In this document: in pieces, positions 1 to 12,430 of the stretch
How the letters are laid out: the number at the start of each line of letters is the position of its first letter
Position numbering within the stretch: position 1 is the first letter of the stretch
Source of the DNA: Alviniconcha marisindica
Taxonomy: Eukaryota > Mollusca > Gastropoda > Provannidae
DNA: 64,000 bases
Assembly: GCA_018857735.1 (NCBI GenBank)
Contig: JABMCL010003271.1
Span: 1,483,501-1,547,500 of the forward strand
Direction of reading: 5' to 3'
Made by a program: the position numbers and the translations under genes
Notes under the pieces: generated by a model
Told to the model about the DNA's origin: nothing
The model's input: only the letters and a program-made list of their open reading frames with translations
The model's database searches: none

Positions 1-2
1 AC

Positions 3-356
3 ATTTCATCCCTACCTTACGCCACACTTCAGCAGCAGGCATGGTTACTGTCAACTCTCCAGAGAGGAGCAAATGATCAACGTGCAACGGAAAACTGGAC
101 ATTCAAAGCTCAGGCACCATATATTCACACACGTCTGCACTGGAGAATCCTGGGTGCACTCCTGCAGTACATCAGCTATGATAGTGGAACACCTTCTGCA
201 GGACTGTTAGACCCACCAAAATCTGAGAGCACACTATGGCCCTGTGGAGAGAGCACACTATGGCCCTGTGGAGAGAGCACACTATGGCCCTGTGGAGAGC
301 CTCCAGCTTACAGCAGTATATCATCATACGTCCCAGCTACTGGAGTTCCTGTGTGA
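3..356 (+). CDS. Possible exon of an unidentified gene, cut by the window edge
   Basis: One plus frame is open from the window edge to a TGA at 354-356, about 117 codons with no start needed. The translation has mixed composition and ends in a Ser/Tyr/Pro-rich stretch (PPAYSSISSYVPATG). It contains an in-frame 24-bp repeat, three copies at 225-296, each encoding ESTLWPCG. A donor-like GTGAGT begins at 353, so this may be an internal exon rather than a terminal one. I do not recognise the family. It could equally be a chance open frame, because no flanking exon was found downstream. Confidence 0.3.
   Translation: MSSLPYATLQQQAWLLSTLQRGANDQRATENWTFKAQAPYIHTRLHWRILGALLQYISYDSGTPSAGLLDPPKSESTLWPCGESTLWPCGESTLWPCGEPPAYSSISSYVPATGVPV
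225..296. repeat. 24-bp tandem repeat, 3 copies
   Basis: Three exact head-to-tail copies of a 24-bp unit at 225-248, 249-272 and 273-296. The period is a multiple of three, so the surrounding open frame is preserved. Confidence 0.9.
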
Positions 357-593
357 GTGAACAACAAAGTGGAAAAAGAAGCAGCTCATGCTAACTGTGT
401 GTAACTGTTCCTGCCATCTCCCTAGAATGGTGGGTACAAAAGTACTGTGATGTGAGCTGATGATGAAATGTGAATTGGTTTGGGTGAAGTAGGTGGAGAA
501 AAAGGACTTTGAAACCGCATTTTGTCATCAACAGTTGATTGTATTACATCGTGATTTGGGTAAGCGCTCAGCAAATGTACACAGGGTGTTTGC

Positions 594-886
594 TATCATT
601 GGCAGGAGCAGCCACAAGTATCATTTTTGTCGGGACAAAAGACATGTTTTGTTGCGACAAACACATGTTTGTTGTGATAAACGTATGCATGTCACGACAG
701 AACTTTTGTCACGACAAAATTATGTTTGTTGTAAAAAAATATTTATTGCAACAAACACATGTTGGTCACGACAAAAGTTTTGTCGCAACAAGCATATTTT
801 TGCTGCGACAAAAGACATGTTTTGTCGTGACAAACATGCGTTTGTCGTGACAAAAATGATACTTGTGGCCACTCCTGCCAATGATA
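594..886. mobile_element. Foldback/MITE-like element with internal palindromes
   Basis: The first about 45 bp (TCATTGGCAGGAG, then CCACAAGTATCATTTTTGTC) recur inverted at the right end, with only a few mismatches. The element is flanked by TA on both sides, as expected for a TA-target insertion. The interior is about a dozen variants of a short palindrome of the form TTTGTCGYGACAAA joined by ACATG-like linkers, so single strands would fold strongly. There is no transposase frame. Non-autonomous MITE or foldback element is an inference from the structure. Confidence 0.7.
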
Positions 887-1188
887 ATTTTCTTGTCTTG
901 ATGTATTTTACATCAATATTCACATCAACACTGTAGACAGATAAGACATAGGGTGTTTTAGTTCACTTGAAGTGTTTTACACCAATGTTCTCATCAGCAG
1001 TGTGGACAAATGTACACAGGGTGTTTTTCTGACTTGATGAGTTCAGTTTTCTGGACAGGTGTTCAGACATTTATTTCCAGGTTTGATGTATTTTGCTGTG
1101 GTGTTCTCATTGGTACTTTGGGTGAATGTTCATGGGTGTTCTCTTGACTTGATGTATTTTGCACCACCAACATCTCCGTGATAGAACC

Positions 1189-1250
1189 GTACTGGTTGAC
1201 TGGGTGTGAAACACCAAATTACTTACTTCTGGTCAACACTGTAGACATAT
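1189..1250. repeat. Short dispersed repeat, copy 1
   Basis: This sequence, starting ACTGGTTGACTGGGT, recurs at 5432-5490 with a few substitutions. The pair looks like fragments of a dispersed element of unknown class. Confidence 0.5.
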
Positions 1251-1969
1251 ATAAATACATACGCTGTTTTCCTTCCTTGGTGTATTTTACATCAGCCTTC
1301 AGGTCAGCATCCTGTGGGCAAATGTACATGTTTTTATTTAGTTTAGTTTTTTTGTTTTTTTGTTTGCTGACTTGCTCATTCACCCTAGTGTTTGGGTCAG
1401 CATTTTGAGGGCAGATGTACACAGGATGTTTTTTCATTGGGACTGTTTGTTATTTGTGTGGTGTGCATGATCTGGGTTGGCCAAATGTGTTTAACTTGGT
1501 ATGTGTAGTATAAGTTGGTGTAGTTATTCTTTGAAAGTGTATTTGATGGCCATGTGCAAAGTTCATCCAGACTTGGTGATATGTTTGTGTGAAGGTGTAA
1601 ATATTGTTGATTGATGTGTATTGTTGAGCAGTACACATCTGTTCTGCTATGAATCATCCCCGATCAAATATATGGAGAAATCATTGCAATTTAATGCACT
1701 GCATTGTTTGATCAAAATGTTACTTTTTCTCATGATGACCCATCTAGTTGCACAATATGGCAAAAAATGCTGACTGACAATTTTACCAAAATTTTGCTGA
1801 AGCCTTTTGCTTCTTGTTGAATTAAAATCTGAGTATGATATGATTCATTTGAACTGTCTGGTTTCATTTTTCCCCCTGTTTGACAATGGATTCTTCCATA
1901 AAAGCCAAGTGGTAGCTTTACTAAACTGAACTGGGTGCATCTGTGGATGCAGTGAATGTATGGATGTGT

Positions 1970-2050
1970 GTAAGCATGTCAGTAAGTAAACATGGTGCTT
2001 AACATCCACAGAAACCATAAGGCTTATTAGGGATGGGGTAAGCATGTCTC
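1970..2050. repeat. Fragment of the ACGTCCACAGAAACC dispersed family
   Basis: Contains CATGGTGCTTAACATCCACA followed by a stretch ending GGCTTATTAGGGA. The same core is found near 12,440, 13,870, 35,495 and 61,990, so this is an interspersed repeat. The fragment is short and non-coding. Confidence 0.6.
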
Positions 2051-3915
2051 TCAGGATGACAGAGATATATATACAGTCACATGACATACAGCACAATTAT
2101 GGATAAAATCAATAAATGCAGATGAGTTTCTGAGTTAGTGTGTTTAGAATAAAGTCTTATTATTGTCTTCGTGATGCATATGTGGGTTCTTTTCTTTGAA
2201 CATATGTCATAATTACTCATTTCTTGGGCTATCTATGTAATAAAAATGCCTCTGAAAGAGTACATAAGGCAAATCAAAATAATTCACAATGTAGCACTCA
2301 AAATAATGTTCTAAGTTAGGGCTCTTTGGCAAATCACACAATATTCCTAGGCCTGAAACTACAGTGAAAGTACCATTTAAAAAGCCCTACCCAAAAATAT
2401 TCTAACTCCTGAAAAAGCTATCTAACTCCTTTCTCAAATATGCAAATTATAGCATGCAGGATTGGGAAATATTCTTAAGTCCTGTAAAAGTGTAAGGTCA
2501 GAGAAGTATTCCGGGAAATATTCTAAATCCTACGTGGTCCAGAAATATTCCGCTACTGTCATCACAGTTCATGTGGTTTGAATTGTTTACTGGGGGGGGG
2601 GGGGGGGGCAGAATTGCAGGAGTGCCTGTGCCATAAATATATGGTTATATGTATTATATGTAGGGTATGCATGTATGCAACTTATGTGGTTGCATGTTTG
2701 TGGTGGGGGGGGGGGGGGGGGAGATTTTGTCAATCTTATTGTCATGAGCCATTTGTGATGTATTTATTTCACTCATTTTGTGAACTAATGTGTGTTGAAA
2801 TGTATTGTGATGAGCCACTAAATGTTAGTATTTCAGGTCATATGACTTCTTTTCTACATTAAATTTTAACCGATTATGTGTAAGGACAGTTTTAATATCA
2901 ATTTTCTTCCAAACAGTACATTTAAATTCAACCCAAAGTAAATTGCTTTCATAAAAATAAAAAATAAAGTTACAGTGACTGAAGTTCTTAAGCTACTCTA
3001 CCCATGTTTTTATGCTATTAATTTTTTTAATTTTTTTAAATGAGGGAAAAAAGGAGCAATACGCATGTCAGTGAATAAAAAGAAGACATATTTTTTAGTG
3101 TGATTTGAGTGGGCTGGGTAGCAGGACTGATGTAGTCACCTGAAGTCATACTGTTTTTTGGTCGTCTGATGTCTAATTCCCTATTGACCAAACTGGAACA
3201 ACAACCTCAAGAAAATTGACTGCAAGCATTCTGGAAAAAGATCAAAACACATAAAAGGTTAAGATACTTTTTTTGTTAGGACAAAAACAACAACAACAAC
3301 AACAACAACAAAGGTGCACAGTTTTGGCTTAGACATCCCTGACTTGGTAAACAGTTTTGGCATGATAACATTAACAATTTTAAAAAACCCACTTGGTTGT
3401 GCATGGACATTTTCCTGTTATGGCGATCAGGTAATTGTGTATCTGCAACAGTAACATTCACCAAACATGAAGCTGGTTTCGAACCTTCTGCTGGATTTAG
3501 GGTGCTGCAAAGTGAAGCTGATACCCCCCCCCCCCCCCACAAAAAAAAGAACAAAGATTGATGAAGCTTGCCACGTGATTATAATACTGCTGCTGCCTGT
3601 CGTTCTCTATGAATCATTGAATGTCTCAGACTGCAATAGTTCATCTGTCTCACAATGTGCTTTGCATACATTCAGCACTAACTGATTGTGGAGTACAATC
3701 ATTGCAACATCTGTTGCAAGGGATTTACACTGGAACACAAAATCTTCAGAATTCCTGATCCACTAACCCATTGTGCAATTGTTTTGTACTAGGCTTGGCA
3801 CAGGATCTGTATTTCTTCCATATTTGGACAGAGCGAGAATTGGAGAAAAAAACTTGGCTTTGAATTGATGGATGGAGAGTAAATACAGTTTTATTAAACC
3901 TATATATATTTATAA

Positions 3916-3958
<43 letters not shown>

Positions 3959-5790
3959 GTTAGTGGTCTCTTTATTACATGTATAGGTACATTTATTAAG
4001 GTTTTTTATTTGTGTTGATCGCTAGAGGTTGCAGTGATGCTTATTGCTGTTTAGAATGGGACTTTTGAATTTTATCTGATCCACTGTTGGTGTTGCTGCT
4101 GTGCTTTATTCATTGAGAAATCCTCTCGCCTGATATACTAAGTCCAACTATGCAGATGTTGCATGTTCACTGTTGTTTGATAAACTTCCATTCATTTGTG
4201 TGTGTGTGTGTCTGCCTTTGGTTTTTGTTGGTGTTCCATGGCTAGGTACACATCAAATTTTTGTTTGATTTTAATGTATCCTTCAGTTGTGTCTTTGAAA
4301 TCATCATGTGAAGTTGAAAAGGTAAATAATTGTTCTGTGAAAATTATGTGAAAGTTTTGTCAAGAAATTCATCATTTGTTTTCTGGTTAAGGCCACAGAG
4401 GTAGATTGTGTTTGTTAGATTAGTAAAATTGCTGTTAGTATTAGACTAATACTGTTAATAACTTTTGTCCATGGACTACACACTGTGTACTTCCTGTTAC
4501 TGTGTATGGCATCTTTTAGTAACTGGCAATCGGCAAAAGTAATCTGAACTGTTGCATGGTCAAAGATTACACTGTACATGGTCAAAGGTTATGCGGTACA
4601 TGGTCAATGGCTATGCTATACATGTTGGTGTTTTCTGGGTCATTGTGAAATGACTCTTTAACTTTACTTGATGATAACCTCTTGGCGCTCAGTCAGTTTT
4701 GGTGACCTCAGCCTTTTCTTTTTTTTAGGCCACGAGACTGTCCAAACATAAAACAGTTGTCTTTCCAAAAATGTGTAAGTTTTCATGGACCCTTGCTCCA
4801 CCCCCCCCCCCACACACACACACCCCCCCCCATCCCCCTTCTCTTCCTGTTTGTTCACCCCTCCCCCAGCCCAGCTTTCTCTTAGTATGTCTTAATTTGT
4901 TCACTGTATTTTGTTGTTGTTTTGTTTTGGTTTTTTTGTTTGTTGCTTTTTTCTTTCTTTTTTCCTGTTTTTGAGATTTGCAAGTGGTAGCAATTGTTCA
5001 GTCACACAATGTAATAGTGTCTTTGAGATGTACTGCATTTTTACTTTTAAGTCACACAATGTGATAGTGTCAGAGATGTACTGCACTTTTATTTTTAGTC
5101 TCATGTATAATTTGTTTGAAACATGTCTGTTCCATTCCACTTGGTGGTGCGCACCACTTGTTACTGCCCTCGTTATTAAACCATGCAGCTATGGCACGGA
5201 ATCCTTATCTCTTCCCACGTCCAGACTGGTACAGCTGCAATCCAGCCAGCCTTTACAAGGTACAAAGATCATTGTTTAGGCTTCAGTATTACTAGTCTTT
5301 GTTCAAAAGACAGTACCTCACTCTTTTTTGTTGATGTCCTTTGAGTGGATCTATTTTTTTGAAAAATGTAAAACATTTACAAGTGGCTTTTTAAAAATTA
5401 TTTTTTAATTTATTTTCCCCCCCTGATATAACTACTGGTTGACTGGGTATAAAACACCAAATTACTTAATAAAGGCTGTAGACATTTATGCATATTGATG
5501 CTTCCAGTCTCACACTGTAATCACTTTAAGATCTTTTTCTTTTTTTTGACTGGTGGAAAGAAAATATGGTTTGATGCAGAAGAGACAATGTCAAATTACA
5601 CAGAAACGGTGAAAGTGATGTTTTTTGACAAGACTTCTTTTACAGTTGAGTTCACACTTTGTGAGCTTGTTGCCCATGTGGACAAAGCTGGCATCATTAA
5701 CGTTTAAAGTAATTTTACCATTAAAATTAAGGGCAATCGGTGAATAAATGAGGCATTTACAGCCTCTGCAAAAGCTTCATGATGACATTT
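2050..5790. other. Non-coding stretch with no gene recognised
   Basis: AT-rich sequence with simple tracts: poly-G near 2591-2609 and 2705-2721, (CAA)n at 3287-3311, poly-C near 3524-3538, (TG)n(AG)n at 3918-3956, and C-rich sequence at 4799-4870. One plus frame at 5537-5707 looks somewhat protein-like but has no family match I know and no clear splice context. A second copy of the 1189-1250 repeat lies at 5432-5490. Confidence 0.6.
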
Positions 5791-5914
5791 TCTTGGATGT
5801 TTTAAGTTAGTTACTTGATTTAAAATTGTGTATGAGGATGATGATTTAAAATTGTGTATGAGGATGACCTCTGTTTAGCTTCCTATATATCAGTTTCAGA
5901 GGACTTGAACCATT

Positions 5915-6565
5915 GTCACTGTCACATAAGAATTTGACAAAAAAACATTTAGACAGTTATGCTTTTTTTTCAAGTTTGGATGTCAGTCACCACAGTATAT
6001 TTTGCCCCCTCAGTTTTTGTGGTATTGTGTATTTGTACTAATGTACAATGTACATCAAGTCATATGCTCTGTCACATAAGAATGTGAAAAAAATAATTCG
6101 ACAGTTATGCTTTTTTCTTCTTCTCCATTTTGGATGTGAGTCAACACAGTATATTTTGCCCCTTGAGTTTTTGTGGTATTGTGTATTTGTACTAATGTAC
6201 AATGTACATCAAGTCATATGCTCTGTCACATAAGAATGTGAAAAAAATAATTAGACAGTTACGCTTTTTTCAAGTTTGGATGTCAGTCATTTGAATTTGA
6301 CAAAAAAACATTTAGTCAGTTATGCTTTTTTTCCCCACGTTTGGATGTCAGTCATCACGGTATATTTTGCCCCCTTCAGTTTTTGTGGTATTGTGTATTT
6401 GTACTAATGTACAACATACATCAAGTCATATGCTGTGTCACATAAGAATGTGAAAAAAATAGACAGTTACACTTTTTTCTTCTTCTCCATTTTGGATGTG
6501 CGTCATCACAGTATATTCTGCCCCTTGAGTTTTTGTGGGATTTTGTGCTGCTGTACAGTGTACAT
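5915..6565. repeat. Tandem repeat of about 150-155 bp, about 4 copies
   Basis: GTCACATAAGAATGTG, TTTTGCCCC and GTGTATTTGTACTAATGTAC recur in fixed order near 5920, 6071, 6226 and 6437. Copies differ by substitutions and small indels; one unit is shortened near 6290. Confidence 0.8.
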
Positions 6566-7044
6566 CAAGTCGTATGCTGTAAGGTGCATGTGCTTGCTTT
6601 ATAAGTGAGACTGTACCATCCATTGTTTAAGTTATGGTTGCAGAGGCTGTAACTTTTTATAAAAATAAAATCTTTTTTTTGATTTTATACCGCCTGTATA
6701 CCATGGATACAGAAAATAAGATTTCCTCTGCTGAAAATTCACACATTCATAGGGTCTGTTGAGCAGGTCAGAGTGCTAGTTATCTACTGCCAACAGTTCA
6801 TCTGTTCTAATTTTGGCATTTCTGGTTCATTCAGTTTCATTTTTTTCCCACTCCTCCTTCAACAGTTGTTATGAATTATGGATTAGACTGTTTATTTTGG
6901 ATTTGATGAACCGTGCATTTTTCCTCTGCATGTGTGTGTGTGTATGCGTGCGTGTGTGTGAGGGAGAGTGTTGCACATCCACAAACAGCAAGAGGTTTTC
7001 ACACCCCTACAGCCTCTTCTTCAGTACTTCTTTATGTCCTCAGA

Positions 7045-7275
7045 GACAGCATAGACTATTAGCCATAGTTCAGGAGCTGTGTGAGAGTCAAGGTGGAAGT
7101 CCTGGGCTGTCCATCCTAACGAGCCTTCTGGTTTCCGAGGACGTAAAGAATTATTGAACTGTGCTTCGGCATTGGTCACAACTTGTCCCTAATATGTCAA
7201 CTGACATCTGAGGACATTAAGCATCACTTCACCACCACCTAGACTATTAGGGATGGCCCAGGACGGCCACCTCAA
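7045..7275. mobile_element. SINE-like dispersed repeat
   Basis: This stretch, with GAGCTGTGTGAGAGTC, GTCCTAACGAGCC-like and GACATTAAGCA motifs, recurs at 61,321-61,495 with about 85-90% identity by eye. Its end, around GGACGGCCACCTCAAC, also resembles 35,540-35,570. There is no open frame. SINE is an inference from length and dispersal. Confidence 0.6.
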
Positions 7276-7350
7276 CTTTTACAAGCAAATTTTCAGACAA
7301 TTTTCACACCCTTTCTAAAACTTGCAACGGGTAAGCAGACATCCATTAAA

Positions 7351-7857
7351 CCCAATAAACATGCCGGATCCGATTCGGAAGCATTTTGGTTACGGCCAGT
7401 TATAGCCAGCATGCAGCCATTATGGCTGGATTGTATATGCCTGATACAACTTCCCGCATGTGATTCAGTTCTGTTTTTCCAAAGAAGACATGGATCACAT
7501 TGTGCAAAACCGATCTGGATCCGATCTGGATGGCCTGATCAGGTTTTAGGCAAACACATCTCTTCTGGAAGCAAGTCAGTGGGTCAGAATCATCGGGCCC
7601 AGTTTCTGGCAGAATGCAACTGGCCCGCCACCAGTTTCACACTTCCAGACTCAGTTGCATTCTTTCACAGATGGCCCAGATCATATTGTGCACAACCAGC
7701 CTGGGTCCGATTGGGTTCTGGCTGACTATGTCAGGTTTTGGCCAAATGGATCTGGTCCAGAAGCAAGCCTGTGTGCGAGAATAATCCAGCCTGCTTCTGG
7801 CCAATGCTTCCAAGCAGATCCAGACCAGATGCGGATTGGATCTGGCATGTTTACTGG
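7351..7857. mobile_element. Foldback element of about 500 bp
   Basis: The left end (CCAATAAACATGCCGGATCC, then GGAAGCATTTTGG) is found inverted at the right end (GGAAGCATTGG, then GATCTGGCATGTTTACTGG on the plus strand). The interior is rich in GATCTGG/CCAGATC variants on both strands. The overlapping open frames read the same palindromic material and are not genes. No transposase is present, so it is probably non-autonomous. Confidence 0.6.
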
Positions 7858-8499
7858 CAAGGTTCATTTCGCTGCAGTGATGTGCTGCTGCACCAAGGGT
7901 GCTGCTGCATAAATCCTGAAGAAACCAAAAGACTACAACTTTTTCTGACTGGTGTCAATCAGTGCCATTTTCTCCTTCATCATTTTGCTTCTTCTCTTTA
8001 TCATCTTTATTACTGTGTCATGTCATGGCCTCTTTTCTTCCAACCCTTACCCCAGCTTGTCTGCTGTGACTAATCTTTGCCTCAGCACACATGCAGGGTT
8101 TGGGTACATCCAGTTCACACTCAGGGCATGAACATTGACCAAAGAACATCACTGAAGTTCCTAAACTTCCTACTGATTGGTTGAAGGTGACATGGTCTCA
8201 CAGCAAAGGCCCTAGGCCTAAATCTGAAAGACCCATGTTCTGAAAAACTATGAAAACGACTGGAGCAGCACACGTTCTTAATATATATAAAAAATCTTCT
8301 AATAGCTAGGCCTACACTTGGTCTGGAAACCCCTGGCTTAGAGAGTTTTACATTCCAAGACACTTTTTCTGCAATTCTTCTATGCTTTCATACTTTGCCT
8401 GACTTAACTGAGTGCATTTTCACACACTTTTAGTAGAGTTATGCGATTTCAAGTTGTAATAATGTGATATACCCCCATTTGGATGTGATGTGCACACCC

Positions 8500-9800
8500 T
8501 GGTGTGTGTGTGTGTGTGTGCATGTGCAAAACAGCTTTGTAGAGTACATATGTGACTGCTGCAGGTTTACACACTTGTGTGACAACGACAAGTTTACATA
8601 CTTCTGATTGTCACAGGCTGATGTGTGAGCAAGGTTTTCAGCTCATGGGCTTTCTGTTCCTTGCTGTTTAAGTTTGTGTGACCACCGCAGCTTCACAGAA
8701 ATGTACATTCTTGCATGAGTAATATCGGAGTACTGTAGTATGACTGCTGCAGGTTTTCATGGGTGAACACATGTTTGACTGTGTGGGCATTACAGATTTA
8801 CATACATATGTGGGTACTATATATTCATAATAAAAATAAAAAGGAGAAAAAATATGTGTCATTACTGCAGGTTTACATAATTTAGATCATCCCGAGGTGA
8901 CCCAGTGCGGTTGAAAGGATGTTAAAATCCAATCACTAATAACTTACATAATTAAGAAAACCACTTTTGATGTATGAGTGCTACTGTTTTGCATACATCG
9001 TACCACATGTGTAATTAAGAAAACCATTTTAGATGTATGAATGCTACTGTTTACATACATCATACCACATGTTCTGTATGACCACCACAAGTTTACATGT
9101 GTGACTATGTGCATGTATTACTGCTACATGTGATATATGAATGGCATCTTGAGTTATGCCTGCTGCACATTGACTTGCATAACTACTACATGCTGGCACG
9201 TGTGTCTACAACAGGTTAACGTATGTGCAACACATTAACATGTCTTGTACAGGCTGACAAACATGACTCTTGCAGTACAGGTTAACGTGACTATGGTGGC
9301 TTCACATGTGACTACTAATACTATGCATTGACATGTGTGACTACCACAGGTTGACAAATGTGACTGACAGCTTGACATGTAACTACTAGTAAGTACTACA
9401 CACTGATGTGTGACTACCACCAGTTGACGTGTGTGACTGTGACAGCATGACATGTGACTGCCAGTAGTGTCCTAGTCTCCTACACATTGACATGTGTGAC
9501 AATCCCCAGTTAATATGTGTGACTGATAGCATTACTGCTATTAATTAATACACGTTGACACATGTGACTACCACAGATTGATGTGTGACTGTGACAGCTT
9601 GACATGTGACTCCTGGTAAGTACTACACAGTAACATGTGTGACTACCACAGGTATACATGTGTGACTATGACTTCATGACATAATTGTATATTTATATTA
9701 TACGTGACTACTACACACTGACCTGTGTGACTTCCGTAGGTCGATGTGTAACTACAATGTGACTGCTACAAGATTGCATGTGTGATCACCACAGTGACAT
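8500..9800. repeat. Degenerate minisatellite (GTGTGACTACCACAGG type)
   Basis: The phrases ACATGTGTGACTACCACAGG, TTGACATGTG and GTGACTGTGACAGC recur dozens of times with irregular spacing of roughly 20-60 bp. The array is old and diverged. No gene is seen. Confidence 0.7.
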
Positions 9801-10796
9801 GTTGTTAGGCTTTCGGTTATTGGAGTAAGTTGTCTTATTTTGAAAGTGCAGGAATACAATGTATTACTTGCATGTGGGGGCTTTCTTACGCATGCACATA
9901 CCTGCATGGTAACGGTTTGGACATGACGGCTTTGTGTTGCATGTGAAATTGTACCATTTGGATGCGAGGGTTTGTTACACAGATATGCATGTACTGTACT
10001 GTGTGGACTTGATGGCTTTGTGTTACACACAAATTACTATTATTTTGCATCATTTGTATATTGAGGACTTAGTACAATGGGGTAGTTTTAAAAATCTGCT
10101 GAATGTATTATTGCTGCTTGCAAACTCTTGACCTAAATAAGAATGGTGAAATGATGTCTGGCCACTATAGGTGCACAACTACATTGAAATCTTGCTGCTG
10201 AAATCTACGTGCCATCAACTTATCTGCATCAAGGAAGTTGTGAGTAAAATTCTGTTTGATGGAAATCACTGCATACATAACAAGGATCACAGATGCTGAG
10301 ATGACTCACATTAAGAACAGAAAAATAATACAGGCGTTTGCTAAAACTTCAGACTTTGCTTGAGGTTTCAAATGGGCCGTGCGGTCAGACAAGCCTGTGT
10401 GGACAACTAAAGTCTAATTCAGGTTATCATTAAGCAATGTTTGAAAGCTGCAGTTTAAAACTAAAAGATGTTTAATGAAAATCAAAAAATAAATCTCAGT
10501 GTTTTAAGTAGGGATTGTTCCTTAATTTAAATGCATGGTACACTCACCAAAAGATCTGTGCACAGGATATAATTTAGATCTATGCACATATAACAATCAC
10601 AAATTTGTAAAGTCAATTGGATGAGACAACTCATAAAATGAGTTTAGGTATTAATAACTATTACCTTTCTCACAAGCATTGACCATTTATAGGCAAACTG
10701 GCATGAATAGAATTAAGTGCCTGAGTCACTATAATTTCAGATGAGAGCTCTAAACTTTGACTTCTCATAAAAATGTTGATGGAGTCAGTGAGGCAG
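9801..10796. other. Non-coding stretch with nothing recognised
   Basis: AT-rich sequence with no conserved coding segment, structural RNA or clear repeat array on either strand. Confidence 0.6.
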
Positions 10797-10797
10797 C

Positions 10798-11073
10798 AGT
10801 CACACAAAATGGTAGCAACTTTGTTTTGTGTCATACTGTTTAAAAGAATCAGCCATCCCTAAATCTACTGCTTTGTCCAAGAAGGCTGGCCTCTCTCTGA
10901 TAGGCACAAGACATCCAAATAAACTTAGAATCAAAGGGTCACACAAAATGGTAGCAACTTTCGTGTCATACTATTTAAAATTATTAGCCATCCCTAAATC
11001 TACTGTTTTGTCCATGAAGGCTGGTCTCTTTCTGACAGGCAAAAGATATTCAGATAAACTTAGAATCAAAGGG
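10798..11073. repeat. Tandem duplication of about 138 bp
   Basis: The segment starting GTCACACAAAATGGTAGCAA is present twice head to tail (about 10798-10936 and 10937-11073), differing by a few substitutions and a short deletion. The open frame across it simply reads the duplicate. Confidence 0.85.
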
Positions 11074-11099
11074 TTTTGTTTGAAAATGCTCCAGTGATG

Positions 11100-12430
11100 G
11101 TATTTTTATTTTAGGATCTTACTAATACTTGCATCAGTGATGCTTTGTGTGATTCAGCTGTAGAAAACTCGTCACAGAGCCTGGCTTAAAGGTACCAGCT
11201 GCCTCTTGATCTTGTTCCATGAGTAGCGTGAGTTCCTCTTTTGATCGGGTCTGATGTCAAAGTGGGTGGTGCACACAAGTGAGCTAGGACACATCATTTT
11301 TGCGTGCAACCCGGTCTCATTAATTATTACTCCTGAAGCGGGGGTTACAAAATTATGATCAAGGGAGCATTTCAAAATATTTTAAACTTTTTATTGTGAT
11401 CTTTTCTATCTGTTGGACTGAAGCTGTTTTGAGACGATGTAATAACTTTGATAACATGAAGTTTACCTGCTTTCAAACTTAGAATTTGCAGAAAGCTGTG
11501 ATTGCCCTTTTGCAGTTTGAGTCAACTGGGGATTTGTTCTTTTTGCTGTTTCATATATATATATATGAAAGTGTTTTCTGTGGGCATACTTTTTCAGGTT
11601 GTTGAATTATATAATTGCGTATGAGGGTATATGATTGGAGATTACTAATAAAATGTTTTTAAAAAAAATCAACAAGGAATGGCAACTTAATGAGATTGGT
11701 TGTAATGTGTGAAGCTGTATCATCTCTGTCTGCTGTCTGTATGTGTGTGTGTGTGTATGTCTGTCTCACCCCCCCCCCCCCCCCCCCCGACACACACACA
11801 CACACTACACACACACATGCAAACTGAACAACAAAAGAGAAAACTACTCCCAGAATGTCCACACCACATATACTGATCAGTGCAGGCTGCTGTAGCTAAC
11901 ATGTTTCCGAAGGTCCCAATATTTCATAGGGCCTTTGCTGTGGCAGCTAGGCTCACTACAATGTATTTAGAGACATCATAAGGGATAAACTAGCACTTTA
12001 TATATATATCAAAATAAAAACAACAAACTGGCATAAAAGTTCCCAAATTTTTGGCTGACACCTTCCTCAGGGGTTTGTTCTTAACAACTGAACGTGGGTA
12101 AAAACAGTTCACACAACAATTCTAAAATGCCAGGTGACTAAAACTCGAATAAAAAAACAATGACTGAGACCGATACATATATATTTTTAAAGTGCAAAAT
12201 CTTGTCCCTAGAGACCATTTTAAGCGCATACACACGCACACACACACACACAAAGGTACCTGCACATACAGGCATTCAGACTAGACAAAGCTAAATACAC
12301 ACAGCTTAAAACGGGCAGCAAACAGCCGGGAGACTTGGAACGGATAAAGACATCAGCAGGGAACAGAACTGATGGGGGGGGGGGGGGATGCCTGTGTGAA
12401 AAAAGTGGTCAGAAATGGCTGTGCAAGTAC
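11100..12430. other. Non-coding stretch with simple repeats
   Basis: (GT)n near 11741-11757, poly-C near 11769-11788 followed by (CA)n, short TA tracts, and (CA)n near 12233-12252. No coding segment is recognised. The sequence lies upstream of FPGT, but no promoter element could be assigned. Confidence 0.5.

Larger units (their letters stand above)
556..1440. repeat. Degenerate minisatellite interrupted by a foldback element
   Basis: Phrases such as TGTACACAGGGTGTTTT and GACTTGATGTATTTTGCACC recur with a spacing of very roughly 80-90 bp and much divergence. The foldback element at 594-886 interrupts one unit: the left part of the unit ends before 594 and its continuation resumes after 886. 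No coding potential is seen. Confidence 0.55.

Noticed and set aside
7411..8073. Overlapping plus and minus frames of 76-111 codons
   Set aside because: They arise from the GATCTGG-rich foldback element and disagree with each other.
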